Origin: Sodiomyces alkalinus F11
Lineage: Eukaryota > Ascomycota > Sordariomycetes > Glomerellales > Plectosphaerellaceae
Direction of reading: 5' to 3'
Length of the DNA stretch: 64,000 nucleotides
Assembly: GCF_003711515.1 (NCBI RefSeq)
Contig: NW_021167082.1
Location: 753,310-817,309, forward strand
The position numbers and the translations under genes are program-made. The notes below the pieces were generated by a model. The model was not told the DNA's origin. It was given only the letters and a program-made list of their open reading frames with translations, and did not search any database. Positions 31,049-41,969 of the stretch are shown here, piece after piece. Each line of letters starts with the position of its first letter. The first letter of the stretch is position 1.

Positions 31049-32220
31049 ATGGACAGCCTGACGCCTCAGTTGGACGACCTGGAATGCTTCAGTGGTTCGG
31101 GTCTCTTTCATCATCAAATGCCAGTGGGCATCCCTGCGCGTTATCTGGCTCACCTCTCACCCAACCACAAATTGGTGCCGATGCCGTTCGCCCCCTGGTT
31201 CAACGCAAATACACAGCTAGCCCCTATCAGGTCTCCTTCTCCACCAATCCTAGAAAGCACTTTGTGGGGTGATAATAAGGCAAAGCTCGAAGCCCCAACC
31301 TTCCTCGATGCCTCCAACGACTACGACAACTAGACGCAGCCGTCTGGCGCTGAAGAACCCCCGGCGGTCTACTATGCACCGGATGCGGCTGGCGAACCAG
31401 TGATCCCGGCGATGGACTATGCCTGGAGTAAGCTCCTATTCGATTTAGAGCTCCTGGATACTACGGCGTTAGCGGAGCTCGTGGATAAAGAGATGCCTCT
31501 AATGGCTGGAAGCTCCGGAGGAGTCAGCCCTCGGACTTCACGTTGCCCACGCCCTGTCATGGAACGCCTCCCTGACTTACGCCCTCGTGCGATTACTGCC
31601 TCGGGCAGAGGCAGACGAGCGCGTCCGCCCGACTTTACACCGCCCGTCTCTGGCCTTAGCAAAGCTATATCTGGAATGCCCGGCTCTCCTCAGAATAAAG
31701 CCTTCTTTAGAATATCCGGGCCCCCGCACGATAAAGCCGACTCTAGACGGTCCGGCTCCCCTAGCGACCGGGCCGACTTAGCAGAGAGTATATACCTGCT
31801 CGTATCGGCGTTAGTATATAAGATTAATAAAGAGAAGGTTCTATTCTCTCCTAATCGCCGTGCCTATAAATAAATAAGCAGAAAAGGCGTTAAAAACCCG
31901 ATTTAGCGTCCTCTAGAGATTATAGTCCGCCCTAATAGGCTAAGTGGGTTTCCCGTTTATCTATAGTAGGAGTAAAGAATAGAGCTATTCGTCGAAAGCA
32001 GGCCTTTTAGTTATAGTCATAGTATACTACGACTATAAAGGGAAATAGTGGAAAAGCTTATTACTTATCCGGGAGAAAGCCTATTATTCTGTAAGGAAAC
32101 TATCGAATCGCTATTCTAGAGCACGTAATATAGAATAGAAGGGACTAAGTGTGAGTTTACGAATTTAGTTAAACCTATAGTATAACGGTTCTTATCTTAT
32201 GCCCCGCTTCTTTATATTAA
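31049..32220 (+). pseudogene. Unclassified gene (repeat R8) with promoter, one amber, and RIPped 3' part
   Basis: From ATG at 31,049 one frame runs through MDSLTPQLDDLECFSGSGLF, a TAG at 31,331-31,333, then VIPAMDYAWSKLLFDLELLD, a Pro/Arg/Ser-rich middle (SPQNKAFF, SGPPHDKADSRRSGS) and SIYLLVSALVYKINKEK to TAA at 31,871. Beyond that stop the same frame continues with Trp-like stops to about 32,220 (LFVESRPFSYSHSILRL, CEFTNLVKPIV), so the original protein was probably near 390 residues. The 5' half is hardly mutated and the 3' part is RIPped. Bases 31,128-31,240 recur in RIPped form at 63,905-64,000. No known domain was recognised. It may be a gag-like gene of an element or a repeated gene family. 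Confidence 0.6.
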
Positions 32221-32744
32221 GATTATCTAAATAGACTAATAAGAGGTTTGCTGCTATATTTAAAGTTATGATATCCATTTATCCTTAGAACCATAGACAG
32301 CAGCTAAGTGTTTACCCTTAAGGTAAATCGGGGCGGACGCAGTTAGGGGCTAGACCGTAGCCCAGCTATTAATAGCTGGCCCCTCCTATGGACGGGGCCT
32401 AGATATAACGGCTCTTCTTCGATAACAGTAACTATCGTAAAGGGGGTTCATAACGTACTTCTATATACGTCGCCTGAATTACCTATAATATACGAGTCGT
32501 TATAGGTTAGTGTAGAGTGCCAGGAATAAATATACTCTAGAACTTATATCGGAAGACGTTAGATCCTAGTACTCAGTCTAAGCCATAGAATAGAGTATCA
32601 GGAAGTAGGGAGCATCACTCTAAACTATCGTTAAGTTATAAAGACACGTTAATATCATTGTATAGCAGACTTATAAAAAGCTGAATATAGAGTAGGAATA
32701 CGAATAGTCAAGAATATAGAACCTCTATCTACCACACCGTGTAA
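32221..32744. other. RIPped non-coding stretch
   Basis: TA-rich with stops in all frames. An inverted CCAGCTATTAATAGCTGG palindrome lies at about 32,359-32,376. Nothing else was recognised. Confidence 0.4.
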
Positions 32745-33000
32745 GAGGCCTACTACCGATATAGGTTCCCGCCAGCTGGCAAGATAACACGGCACAGTAT
32801 GTCCTTCCTGGCCTTATAGTCCAAATCGTCCCTATACTTTAATTTTAGCCTCTTTATCGGGGCTTATTCGCTCTCTTCGTCCGCTTCACGCTTCCACTTA
32901 CGCTTAGTTGGTATCACGCCTCTCTCCTTTCTGGATGGCTTCTTCTTAGGGCTTCCATTACTTTCTTCCTCTCTCTGTCGATCTCCTCGTTATCAGATTA
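32745..33000 (-). pseudogene. Basic C-terminal fragment of an unknown protein
   Basis: The minus strand reads EESNGSPKKKPSRKERGVIP, TKRKWKREADEESE, a TAA-type stop, then APIKRLKLKYRDDLDYKARK and DILCRVILPAGGNLYR. A Lys/Arg-rich run like this could be a nuclear localisation signal. The segment has no start and is cut by RIP stops on its lower side. No family was recognised. Confidence 0.25.
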
Positions 33001-33329
33001 ACAGATCTTATGAATACAATTTCTTGCAACCTCTGTGGCTTGCTCTATCTATACCTAGCATCTCCTAACATATCCGCATATAGCCATCATCTACTTAGTA
33101 AACCTTTAGTATTACCGCGTATTTATTACGTTATTATACTATGATAATCTATAGCTCTCCCTACATATAACCACAGGGCGTCTCATAGAGAGTCTACATC
33201 AGGTATGCTTCATTGACTGTCAGCAGCCAGCACTCCTAGTCGCCTATTTGTTGGCTATATCCCCGTAGAAAATCCCACCACACAGGGAGGCAAATTGTCT
33301 ATTGGCGTTATGTCGGACCACTACGTATG

Positions 33330-33730
33330 GCCGCTATATGAACGTCTCCCCGGTCTGCCCACCCTGCCGCTGAGCGAGTTGGCCCCGAGTTCTTTATTAG
33401 TTCGAGGATCCCGGACCTCCCTTCTCCGCATCCAAGTAAGACCTCACCTCCCGTTTTCTTTTTATTCATCTTTCCGCAACAATAGAGACGCGAGCGTCAC
33501 CAATACCATCAACGACATATGCTTCTACCACCAAGATGTCTGGCATTGCCGCCACTAGAGGTGGGGGCCAATCCACCAGCCGTGTGAAAAAGGACGTCAA
33601 ACGGGCAAGGCTTACAGGCTCAAGCTGATTTATGCATCTAATCTCGAGTATACCGAGTGCCCTCTATACAAGGCAATCATCGAAAATATGCATCTGCTTA
33701 GAGCTTCCTGCAGATTTTATTGGTTACCTG
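33330..33730 (+). repeat. Repeat R2, partial copy 3, lightly mutated
   Basis: The segment aligns with 15,420-15,700 and, inverted, with about 42.0 kb, sharing TTTCCGCAA, CCAATACCA and AAGGCAATCATCGAAAA. It carries a roughly 60-bp insertion before the last block. A CT-rich leader precedes ATG at 33,536-33,538, whose frame (MSGIAATRGGGQSTSRVKKD) ends after 30 codons at a TGA (33,626-33,628); in copy 1 the frame after RARL stays open instead. This shows the likely start of the R2 gene. Confidence 0.65.
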
Positions 33731-33779
33731 AGCCCAGCATCTCGACGTCAGCCAACGTCGCATCACCAAAAAAATACTC

Positions 33780-34570
33780 CACGATCTGACTTATGAATAA
33801 GCCTATACATCGCCTAAGCTTCGTGACGGTCTCCTATAGCGCCTCCGTACAGCCGACCACGTTTATCCGGACGCCATTCATTAGCTCCCTAAGGTCTTCG
33901 AGCGACATGGCCGTCTTATCGATGGCGGCCTCTATCCGAGACAGCCGCGAGGATATAGTCTTAAGGCGCCTAGCTTTCGTTAGCACACATAGGGTATACT
34001 GCCACTTTGAGGTTAACCCTGGGTCCGCTGCTGGCTTACCGTATAATCTCTTGGTGCGCGTGCTCGGTGCTTACTCTGCTGGCTAAAGGGGTGACGGGAG
34101 CTATCGGTAAATTAAAGTCGAGCTCGGGAAGACTGGCCTTAGGCGGGGCGGGATAGAACGCTACCTGGTATATAGCCTAGTTATTATTCGTTTTAAGAAA
34201 GTCCGGGCCTATAGCCTTAAAAGCGCTCTAGTCAACGTATAGAGTAAGCTTATTATAGGTGCCCGTGGTTATAGCGGGTACGGCGCTAGCGGTTATAGTA
34301 CTGTTAGGGGTTAAGGGCGCCGCTATTACGAATAGTCGAATAGCCTAGTTACGATAACGCTTACGTGTATAGAAGTGCTAGAGTATAGAGACTATAGGCT
34401 TATTCGTGATTAAAGAGTCTTCTTATAATAACGTTATGCTCACGTTAGCCTTTTCCTGGCGCTATATTTCGTCTAGCTATATTAGTACAGTGCCTGTAAA
34501 GTTAAGCCTTAGCGAGCGCTTATTAGGTTATAGAAGCGCTAGGTTATATAATTAAATTTGCTCCGTTTTT
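33780..34570 (-). pseudogene. Unclassified helical protein, 3' half lightly mutated, 5' half RIPped
   Basis: On the minus strand the part 34,080-33,750 reads TSKWQYTLCVLTKARRLKTI, SSRLSRIEAAIDKTAMSLED and VRINVVGCTEAL, with one TAG and a VTKLRRCIGLFISQIVEYFF tail. It is amphipathic and probably coiled-coil. Upstream (34,570-34,090) the same strand carries RIPped pieces such as LTLQALYQYS-like and GTYNKLTLYVD segments and AFYPAPPKASLPELDF. No family was recognised. The plus-strand frame at 33,793-34,086 is taken as its shadow. Confidence 0.35.
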
Positions 34571-35170
34571 GATTTTAAGTCTTAGATCTTAAATCTTCTC
34601 TTATAAATCTTTCTTATTAACGTTCTATCGATCGTGCTATAGTATCTATATACCTGGGCGATTCCCTGTGCCCTAGATAGTAGATAGCGTGCCGTGTCGA
34701 CGTGTTTTCCTTATCGTCGCGTTAATAGGTTATAGAACTGTACAGGCCCAGATAAATACGCTGCGAAGGAATCTTACGCTTCGAGAACCCTAACTCAATG
34801 CCCGTCCGTTACTCGTTCAAAGCCCGGCCCTGCTCCAGCCCCAGCGTCGCCAGCTTTATTATTCCGGGGGAGCTACCCAGCGGCGATGCGCATATCACAT
34901 AGTAGGAGGGATCCGGACCACCCTGTGCTAACACGCGCCGGGGACGTGCACTAACCCTATGTAGGCATTGCGTGGGCGTAGCACCTGAACTCGGACCCCT
35001 TGCTATGATATGCCCGACAGCCCTTTCTACCTCGGTACGGGTGTAGTAAATCAGTAGCACGTCTTTGTTAATAGTATTTTCGATCTCTCTATTAGTTTCA
35101 GAGTATATACCCGCGGAAGATAAAAAAAGTATTGAAATGGGATAATAAAATAGATATTTGGCTGAATTGA
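34571..35170. other. Spacer with moderate RIP, no gene recognised
   Basis: Short frames only, including an 83-residue minus-strand frame at 34,809-35,060 without any motif. No repeats were recognised. Confidence 0.3.
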
Positions 35171-35176
35171 AATCAG

Positions 35177-35416
35177 ATGAGCAAGCGCAATAGCTTGGCT
35201 ATGCTTTCGACCTTTATGATAAAGAAAGGCTTTGAGCTGGAGGAGGTATACTTAGGAGTCGAATAGCGTATAAGTATACTAGGCAACCTCCTTGGCTTCC
35301 CACTGCGGTACTTCTCGCAGCGCAATAGCGAAAGGGAGGGGGTCTTTCTATCTAATGACATTTCGGACGGGGTACAGGAAGTTTGGGTGGTAGCTGAACT
35401 TCTCGTGCCTGGTTGA
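35177..35416 (+). pseudogene. Hypothetical 79-codon ORF with one amber
   Basis: The frame starts MSKRNSLAMLSTFMIKKGFE and continues through a TAG after YLGVE into ISILGNLLGFPLRYFSQRNS and VQEVWVVAELLVPG, ending at a TGA. The stop fits a RIP-type change at Gln or Trp. The sequence is protein-like but unclassified. The opposite-strand frame (35,173-35,478) is considered its shadow. Confidence 0.3.
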
Positions 35417-35439
35417 CCCTTTTGACATAACGAGTTGGT

Positions 35440-35841
35440 ATGGACCAGACACCATCGGCTCGTCCTGCCGTCATGCATAGTACCATTTTATATCATAACT
35501 TGCCAGAGGTAACCTTTGTTGCCTATCTAGCCTGTATGCGGTTTGACGACCATCGCGGCCGTGTCTCGCTAGCTTCGGGAGCTCAGCTAAGCCAACTGCC
35601 CTCTAACTCCATGGATTATCGTGGTCCTTGCCTGGCACAGAGAAGCTATCGGCAGCCCCATCTTGCGGAAGGCCCTGCTAAATGTCAGCGGCTTAATTAT
35701 ATAGTTGAAGTATTACTAAGTACTAGCTCTCGGGTTCTAGCCGTGCACCTGTCTCTTAGTGCTTTAACGAGGAGGATCGCTATACTAATCGTGCATTACG
35801 CAGGTCTTATTCCAGTACCCGGCCTAACACTAAGCCAATAA
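35440..35841 (+). CDS. Hypothetical protein, 133 residues
   Basis: The frame follows the 79-codon ORF. The middle (SQLPSNSMDYRGPCLAQRSY) is unremarkable and the end (LSALTRRIAILIVHYAGLIP) is hydrophobic. It has no stop from RIP, no recognised motif and no partner copy. RIP begins immediately after it, with a further stop-bearing plus-strand frame at 35,850-36,150 (ENYPWPRFG-like, NNKVSYWIIVRLISEYLESD) that I cannot classify. Confidence 0.22.
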   Translation: MDQTPSARPAVMHSTILYHNLPEVTFVAYLACMRFDDHRGRVSLASGAQLSQLPSNSMDYRGPCLAQRSYRQPHLAEGPAKCQRLNYIVEVLLSTSSRVLAVHLSLSALTRRIAILIVHYAGLIPVPGLTLSQ

Positions 35842-36159
35842 AGTAACGCGGCCGATACGATAGATAGGTAGACGCTTATAACCACCCAGAGCCAGAGCAG
35901 CCTTATTATAGCCGCCCTATGGTCGCGGCTAATAACTAGAGCATAGGTTAGTATAGTAGCAATGTTGATATAGGATGCGATTCAGACAGATATAGTGTTA
36001 GCAGATAAGGAGAATTATCCTTAGCCTAGGTTCGGCGTAATTCGTGCTGGAAATAACAAGGTATCTTACTGGATTATAGTCCGATTAATTAGCGAATATC
36101 TAGAGAGCGATCAGTTATAATATCTTAAGCGCGATATACCCGCACTTTATTAAACGGTT

Positions 36160-36625
36160 ACGCCGTGCTTCTTTTAAGTGGGGCTTAAGCGCCAGTGAAT
36201 ACTAACTATCTTCACGTTTGAATTCAGTTCTCCGTTTTCATGTTTTCACGTTTCGGGGTTCCGACCAAAATAACCCTGACCATAACAGTATAAAAGAGGT
36301 CCATAACTACTAGGATTAAGGCAATGAGCGGAGGTAGTATGTCCACTATGGGCTTCCTGGCCCGTCCCATTTAAGCCGAGGTGGTCTATCACAGGAGACT
36401 CCTTGATGACATCAGAGTTGAGGCTAAAGCCGCTTATGCCCGCGGCGCCTTAGGCAGAGCGAGCGGACCTAAAGGCTCTTAGAGAGTACGAACAGCAGCT
36501 ATCTCTTCTTGAAAGGACGGTTACAAGTGGCCATCCACTGCCGATGCCTGGCATCTAATGTCAAAGCGTTTCGCAGACCGCAGTATTCCGCGTTTCGTGC
36601 CGTTAGGAAGACATAGAAGGAGGAG
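36160..36625. other. Low-RIP stretch upstream of acetyltransferase remnant
   Basis: A short plus-strand segment at 36,434-36,557 reads AERADLKALREYEQQLSLLE and ends PLPMPGI, suggesting a helical protein end, but it lacks a start and has a stop just before it. Nothing else was recognised. Confidence 0.25.
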
Positions 36626-36983
36626 ATGCTGGCCGGAAACAACTACTACGCCTGGGATAAGCAGCTAGTTTGGGATCAGGACGAATGCGCGCATGCATGC
36701 AGGCGCTTTAACGACACGAACATCACGGCGGATATGCTAGCCGGATTGATTCCCCTAATTATATAACTCCGGCCCTCCTACCAGCGGCCGAGTCGTCTAG
36801 GTTCTAACCACGCGGTGCGAGCATCCCTTTTCTGCAACTACGAAGATACGATATCTCTATCAGGAATGATGTTGCTATCGGGCGCAACTACACGATTAGC
36901 GACTCTGCACAAGTGACCATCGGCGGCGATCGCTTCCTCGCAGAGAACGTCTTTATTTTGACCATTGTACCGCCCGACCCGTA
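36626..36983 (+). pseudogene. Maltose/galactoside O-acetyltransferase-like fragment, frameshifted
   Basis: The first piece from 36,626 reads MLAGNNYYAWDKQLVWDQDE and ACRRFNDTNITADMLAG, the pattern of the N-terminal maltose acetyltransferase domain (MLxGxxYxxxDxxL...RxxxxxxN). It meets a TAA at 36,764. After FCNYE near 36,835 the frame shifts by one base and continues RYDISIRNDVAIGRNYTISD and AQVTIGGDRFLAENVFILT, which is the hexapeptide-repeat left-handed beta helix, ending at TAA 36,981-36,983 before the usual catalytic His region completes. In the family it moves acetyl from acetyl-CoA to sugars or related acceptors in the cytosol. Truncated, frameshifted and with a premature stop, this is a dead gene or gene fragment of host or horizontally acquired origin. 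Confidence 0.7.
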
Positions 36984-37149
36984 ATAGCAACAAGAGCACT
37001 CGCGATCGGCATCGGGGACAAATGGCTTGGATAGGCGAGAACGCGTCATCAATTCTGTGACTCTTGGATGGCTATGAAAGAGGAAAGTGGGGCCTACTAC
37101 GAGTTCCGGCTGGGGGAGGGTAGACGGGCCTTGCTCGTGACATTCCCTA

Positions 37150-37615
37150 TTAATCGGACGTGGTTTGTGGCATGACATCCCGGGCCCAGGTATGCTACAC
37201 CACTAATGCATGCCAGGCTAAGATATCACCAACGGTCGTCGCCATACTGCCGGGTTTTGGGGACAGCTAAGGGACCGAAATTCGATTCCCCGTTTTTCGA
37301 CCATGAGCCTTCCCATGATTTACGTCGCATCGGCTGCTTCGTAAAGGTTTGGCTGATGCAGGCTCGCAGAAGTATATTAAATATCTCGGACGACTATATA
37401 GGCTAATCATAGGTACCGTGCTTGGCGCGACCCGGCATTATGGTATGCTAAGGGCGCTAGTAACGGTAAAGCTCGCTAAGTGGGAGAGTACGCTTCGGCC
37501 AGCGCCTCCATGCTCAGGTGTCATTAAGTGAGACGGTGGGACGCTTTCCATGGATTTTGAATGGAACTGTTAGGACTTGGATTCTTCGCGGCGGCTACGC
37601 GGTCGGTTAAGTAAC
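37150..37615 (+). repeat. Repeat R4, copy 1, lightly mutated
   Basis: The segment matches 40,545-41,068 in the same orientation from GTGGTTTGTGGCATGA to TCTTCGCGGCGGCTACGCGG. A further piece, 37,060-37,118, matches 39,548-39,606. This copy preserves CA/TG where the other has TA. Open frames at 37,206 and 37,349 exist but are not recognisable proteins. Confidence 0.8.
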
Positions 37616-39100
37616 TACAGTGTGGGTTGAAGTGGAGGCGTCAGTGAGACTGGAAGTGGGAGCAAGGAGTAAAGAGAACAGGACATATTAGCTATCAGGG
37701 TAGAACTCAGACTAGCGAGAAACGGTTGGACGAAGGGATTAAGAATCTTTTGTGTCATAAGTGCTCGGAGCTCGGCACTGTTACGATTGATATACCCTTA
37801 TGCTAATTCTTCAGAATTGGCGCTGACTGCAACTGATTTCTACCAATATCCACCTTAGGAACAGAGCCTGCTATAGGAGGACGCGAGACGTCTATTCTAT
37901 GAGCGCAGTCTATTACTGCCCCTCTACTAGCGGCCCTTAGTGCGCCTGTGTTCGGGAACCCCATAGTACACTATCTATCATTGGCTCCTCGGGAACCCAG
38001 CACACTTACCGTGACAGTGCATGTTGTTAGTAAGGTTGGTATATTATAAACCTATAGTAGTTAGTCCTTAGGGAGTATCTTGATACGACATACCATAAAA
38101 GAAGTTTTGGAGGGTTACATCTTTAAAGTTCTAGTCATACGCAGGACTCGAGGGGAAGTGGTCAGGCGTTAGCGTTTACAGCGTCGGGCGGAAGTGGAGT
38201 CACGGACCCGGGCCCCGAACATCGACTCGTCGGATCTGAGTGCCTCGTACGGCGATATGACCCGGTGATATCCCGCGTGCATTAGCGGCTACAGTCTCCG
38301 ATTCGGTCCAGAGCTTCTAGCATCACCTTCGACAATACCGGCCTCCGAGACTAGCTTAACTCTTTCCATCCCCGTCTACGTCGGCGGTGACGTGTTTATA
38401 GGCGCTAAAATCAGCCTTATTGTGAGAATTCCCTATTAGGTATAACCGTTTTCCATATATAATTGCGATCCTGGTTTACATAGTTTTATGCATACGTATC
38501 TATCCTCGAGAATTATAAGCAAAATCTGGCCTACCCTTTTCGCCGAACGAACCGAAGACAAACAGCGACCTCAGATCCTTCAATAGCTAATCAAAGCCTA
38601 CATTAGCTCTCCACCGCAGTCTACTTAAAGCGTAATATCGCTTATCGCCCGGGGGAGTAGTCCGCTTCAAATCACCGCTTCAAATTTTCAGCGTCGTTTC
38701 TTTAGGATAGATATCACGTTAGCTATATCTCAACGTTTTTACACCACTACTAAGCCATCGCGAGGAATACACTTAGCGAGGTCGATAGCCTGCCTTTGTA
38801 AGGTTTACGACGAGCAACGTCCTATTACGCTAGCGGAATACCATCGCCTACTAGACGATACATAATAAGAAGCCGAGTATTAGCGTAAGGAGTACTTCGA
38901 CAGTCAACGGACATCCTCTACCCTATATAACGAACTTCAAGAACAGATCCGGGCCGCGCAGGCAGAGCTCTCCGCCTTAAAATATCAACAGAACTAAGAG
39001 GTATGGCGCCCTTATGGCCTTGTAATATGCAGCATTGTTAATGTAACTGCCTAGACTATTAAGGACGAACCAGGGGTATCTCATCTTGCGAGAAAAGGTT
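37616..39100. other. Mixed region, no supported gene
   Basis: RIP is light to moderate. Between 38,500 and 39,000 a plus-strand frame with scattered TAA/TAG stops gives protein-like pieces (SNHRFKFSASFL, GLRRATSYYASGIPS), but I could not connect them to any family. No repeats were recognised. Confidence 0.25.
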
Positions 39101-39130
39101 AATCAATCAATCAATTAATCAATTAATCAA
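39101..39130 (+). repeat. (TCAA)/(TTAA)-type tetranucleotide microsatellite
   Basis: AATCAATCAATCAATTAATC continues with AATTAATCAA; RIP-like C-to-T change may explain the TTAA variants. An A15 run follows at 39,288-39,302. Confidence 0.85.
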
Positions 39131-39547
39131 ATCGAGATCTATCAAAGAGCAAGAGACACCTCCATTATCGGAGTCCTAATTAGCGTAGTGGGGTCTCTCC
39201 CCTCACGTATTCGACAGCCAGGTCGTGAAGATCTACACCCAATACACGTCTGCAGAACCATGGAAATCATATACTCGGAAGTTCCCGAAAAAAAAAAAAA
39301 AAGATTGATGATTCCGATTAAAACCCGCTAGCACTAACTGCTATATATTATGATAAACTACAGTGCACGCCCACACCACCTCCCCACACCTAAAATAACT
39401 AACTCTCTATCCCTAAATTAAGTGTCTTAGATAGGTCCGTTGATAATAAGAGTTTCCGGTCTGGGCGTAGGCCGTCGAGACGGATATCTGCTATTAAGAT
39501 TAAAATTTATCGTAGTCGTCGGCACTGGGGAAGTCGTGCGAGACTCG

Positions 39548-41068
39548 GGTGGCTATGAAAGAGGAAAGTGGAGCCTATCGTAAGTTCGTCGGCTCGGGGG
39601 AGGTAGAGCGAGACTCTGGGGTCGGCTTAGTGCGAGACTCTTATTCAGCCACGGAAATAAAGTGTTTTGGTCCATAGGTAGCGTTATGACGAGAGTCGGT
39701 GCTGAATTTAACTACGCGACCCCTATACCTGAATTCTATTATAACAGCCGCTCTATGGCCGCTAAGGGCTATGGCCTTCTTTATAAGGCCCTTCGAGCGA
39801 GTATTAACTTTGCGAGGGGCCTTCTTAAAGACCTTAAGGTTAACAGCCATTTAAGAATAGGTGGCGATCGGTTACGTCTAAGTGGTGTAGGTTTCTAATA
39901 GGTATATAAACTACGAGGATAAGGAGCTTATCGGATACGGTTTGTAAAAGACAAAATTTCGTTCCTGGTCAGGGGATTAGGTTTCTATTATATAGGATAA
40001 GGTCCCGGGCGTGGTTCTAAGTTTATCTTAAGAAAGATAAGCCCTCCGCGAATAGACGTCGAGCCCCCTACGTTACTTACGTGCGACGCGTTTAGTGATA
40101 GGTAGGACGCTATAGCGTCTAGCCTATACGTGAAGGCCCTTAGGCCTGTTTTGGTATAACGCACATGCTTACTATTCCTGCTCTATTTTTCGTAGGTAAG
40201 CGGCGTTTATAGACTTTCGGGTAGCTAGCCGGGGGATAGCGCTAAACTATATAGAAGGGCTATTACTAGTAAGTTAAAGGGTCTAAAGAATATATTAATT
40301 CTAGATTTAAGCTATATAACGGAGTACTAAGCTCTCTATTCGGATAGCGTATCGCCTCGCTACTACTAGGGATATCCCCGTACCCAGAAACTCTCCTACG
40401 ATAGATCCCTTTATTATATAAGTAATCGGTGTATTCGTGATCGCTTTCCTCTATTCCTATTCCTAATATTCGCTAAATAAAATATATACTAAGGTTTCTC
40501 GGAGATTATCTGACTCGCTCCTGCCTATTGATAGGATGTGGTTCGTGGCGTGATATCCCGGGCCCAGGTTTATATACTACGGCACTAATATATACCGGGT
40601 TAAGATATTATTAACGGCCGTCGTTATACGGCCGGGTTTTTAGGGATAGCTAAGCCACCGGAATTTAATTTCCTGCTTCTCGACTATAAGCCTTCCCGTT
40701 CTCTTATAATTTACGTCGTATCGGGTGCTTCATAAAGGTTTAGCTAATATAGGCTCGCAGAAATATATTAATTATCTAAGACGAATATATAGGGTTCCGG
40801 GAAAAGGTGTTTAATTATAGGCACGTGCTAAGCGCGACCCGGTATTATAGAACGCTAAGGGTTATAATAATAGTAAAGGACGCTAAGTAGGGGAGTAGGC
40901 CTTAGTCTACGTGCCTCTATATTCACGTACTATTAAGTGAGACGTCTCTTATAGCTATCGCCTTCTCCGCCTATCCTACTTAGGAAAGTGGGTGGACGCT
41001 TTTAATAGATTTTAAGTAGAACTCGGAAGTTAGGACTTAGATTCTTCGCGGCGGCTACGCGGTCGGTT
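39548..41068 (+). repeat. Repeat R4, copy 2, RIPped, with ~0.9 kb extra segment
   Basis: The segments 39,548-39,606 and 40,545-41,068 align with R4 copy 1. The 940 bases between them have no counterpart in copy 1, where the two parts are only about 30 bases apart. The extra piece contains the MADS-like frame. RIP is heavy in the right part. Confidence 0.75.
39641..39850 (-). CDS. MADS/SRF-like small domain protein, second orphan
   Basis: A 69-residue minus-strand frame reads VFKKAPRKVNTRSKGLIKKA then IALSGHRAAVIIEFRYRGRV and VKFSTDSRHNA. The run RSKGLIKKA...LSG...AVIIxFxxRGRVVKFS follows the MADS-box plan (basic helix, KK, then two beta strands with RGxxxxFS) more closely than the 13.5-kb copy. 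It lacks the full basic N-terminus and any C-terminal partner domain, and lies in the segment that distinguishes the two R4 copies. Upstream of the Met a stop (TAG) is close, so the start is uncertain. It may be a fragment. The plus-strand frame at 39,662-39,898 is its shadow. Confidence 0.42.
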   Translation of the reverse strand: MAVNLKVFKKAPRKVNTRSKGLIKKAIALSGHRAAVIIEFRYRGRVVKFSTDSRHNATYGPKHFISVAE

Positions 41069-41690
41069 TAGATTCTGCGTATTATTTATAGTCGAAGATT
41101 CGGTTTTTATTTATATTACGGGATTTATATTAATTTTAAACGTAGCAGCTCTAGTATATAAAAGAGCTATATATAGAAAATACATTTTAGGAGATATAGG
41201 GAATCCTCGTATATAGTTAAAAAAATTAAGACCTAGTTACTAAGAATCCACGAATTATTAAAGACCATTATAGCCCTAAGTAAGCTAACGCTAGTATTAG
41301 CCTTAGCGTATTTAGTTATAAGATTATAAGAGACCTATATCCTGTTACGCTATTCTGCTAATTATACCCTAGGCTTAATAAGGATTCCCTCGTGCTCAGC
41401 GGCACGTACTAATCCGGAGACCGCCGTGGTCGTGACCGTCGCTGACGGTGTCGTTCGAGCTAGCAGGGATATAGGTCGCCTCCGCTATCACGGTCTCCCG
41501 CGCGGCGACCTCGCTTAGAGAGCGGCTACGGTAGGAGATTCTAGACGACGATTAAATGGATTAGATAGTTAGCATACCTGTTAAGTCGTGAGGGTAGCCT
41601 TTCGTAGCTAGGTAATATAAATTCTCTATATCTAACTCTTATTTATACGGGCTTACGAGTAACTTAAATAAATATTTATCTAGCTATTAG
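41069..41690. other. RIPped spacer, no gene recognised
   Basis: TA-rich. A GC-richer island at 41,395-41,540 has no clear frame. Confidence 0.35.
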
Positions 41691-41945
41691 AATCGGGAAT
41701 ATTCGAAGAGCGGTTACTAGTAATTAGATACCACGATACGATAATACTAGTAGCCTAAGAGTAGAATTACTAGTAATATACTATACACGAAGGCTAGCTA
41801 TTAGTAATATAGAAATACGAGGCTAGAGCTACTAGTTATATCTATTATAATAGTATAGCTACTAGTAATAGTATAACGCTAAGAATAGAACTACTAGTAT
41901 AATTATAGAAGGGCGATATAGTTATTAGTAACGCGTATTAACGGG
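41690..41945. repeat. Degenerate minisatellite built on CTACTAGTAATA
   Basis: The motif (G/A)YTAYTAGTAATA recurs about eight times at 20-40-bp spacing (near 41,711, 41,768, 41,797, 41,828, 41,864, 41,889 and 41,920), embedded in TA-rich filler. It looks like a tandem repeat eroded by RIP. Confidence 0.7.
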
Positions 41946-41969
41946 ATACTATATTATTGTCTAGCCTTC

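Noticed and set aside
39662..39898. Plus-strand 78-residue ORF
   Set aside because: Shadow of the minus-strand MADS-like frame, which has the more convincing residue pattern.
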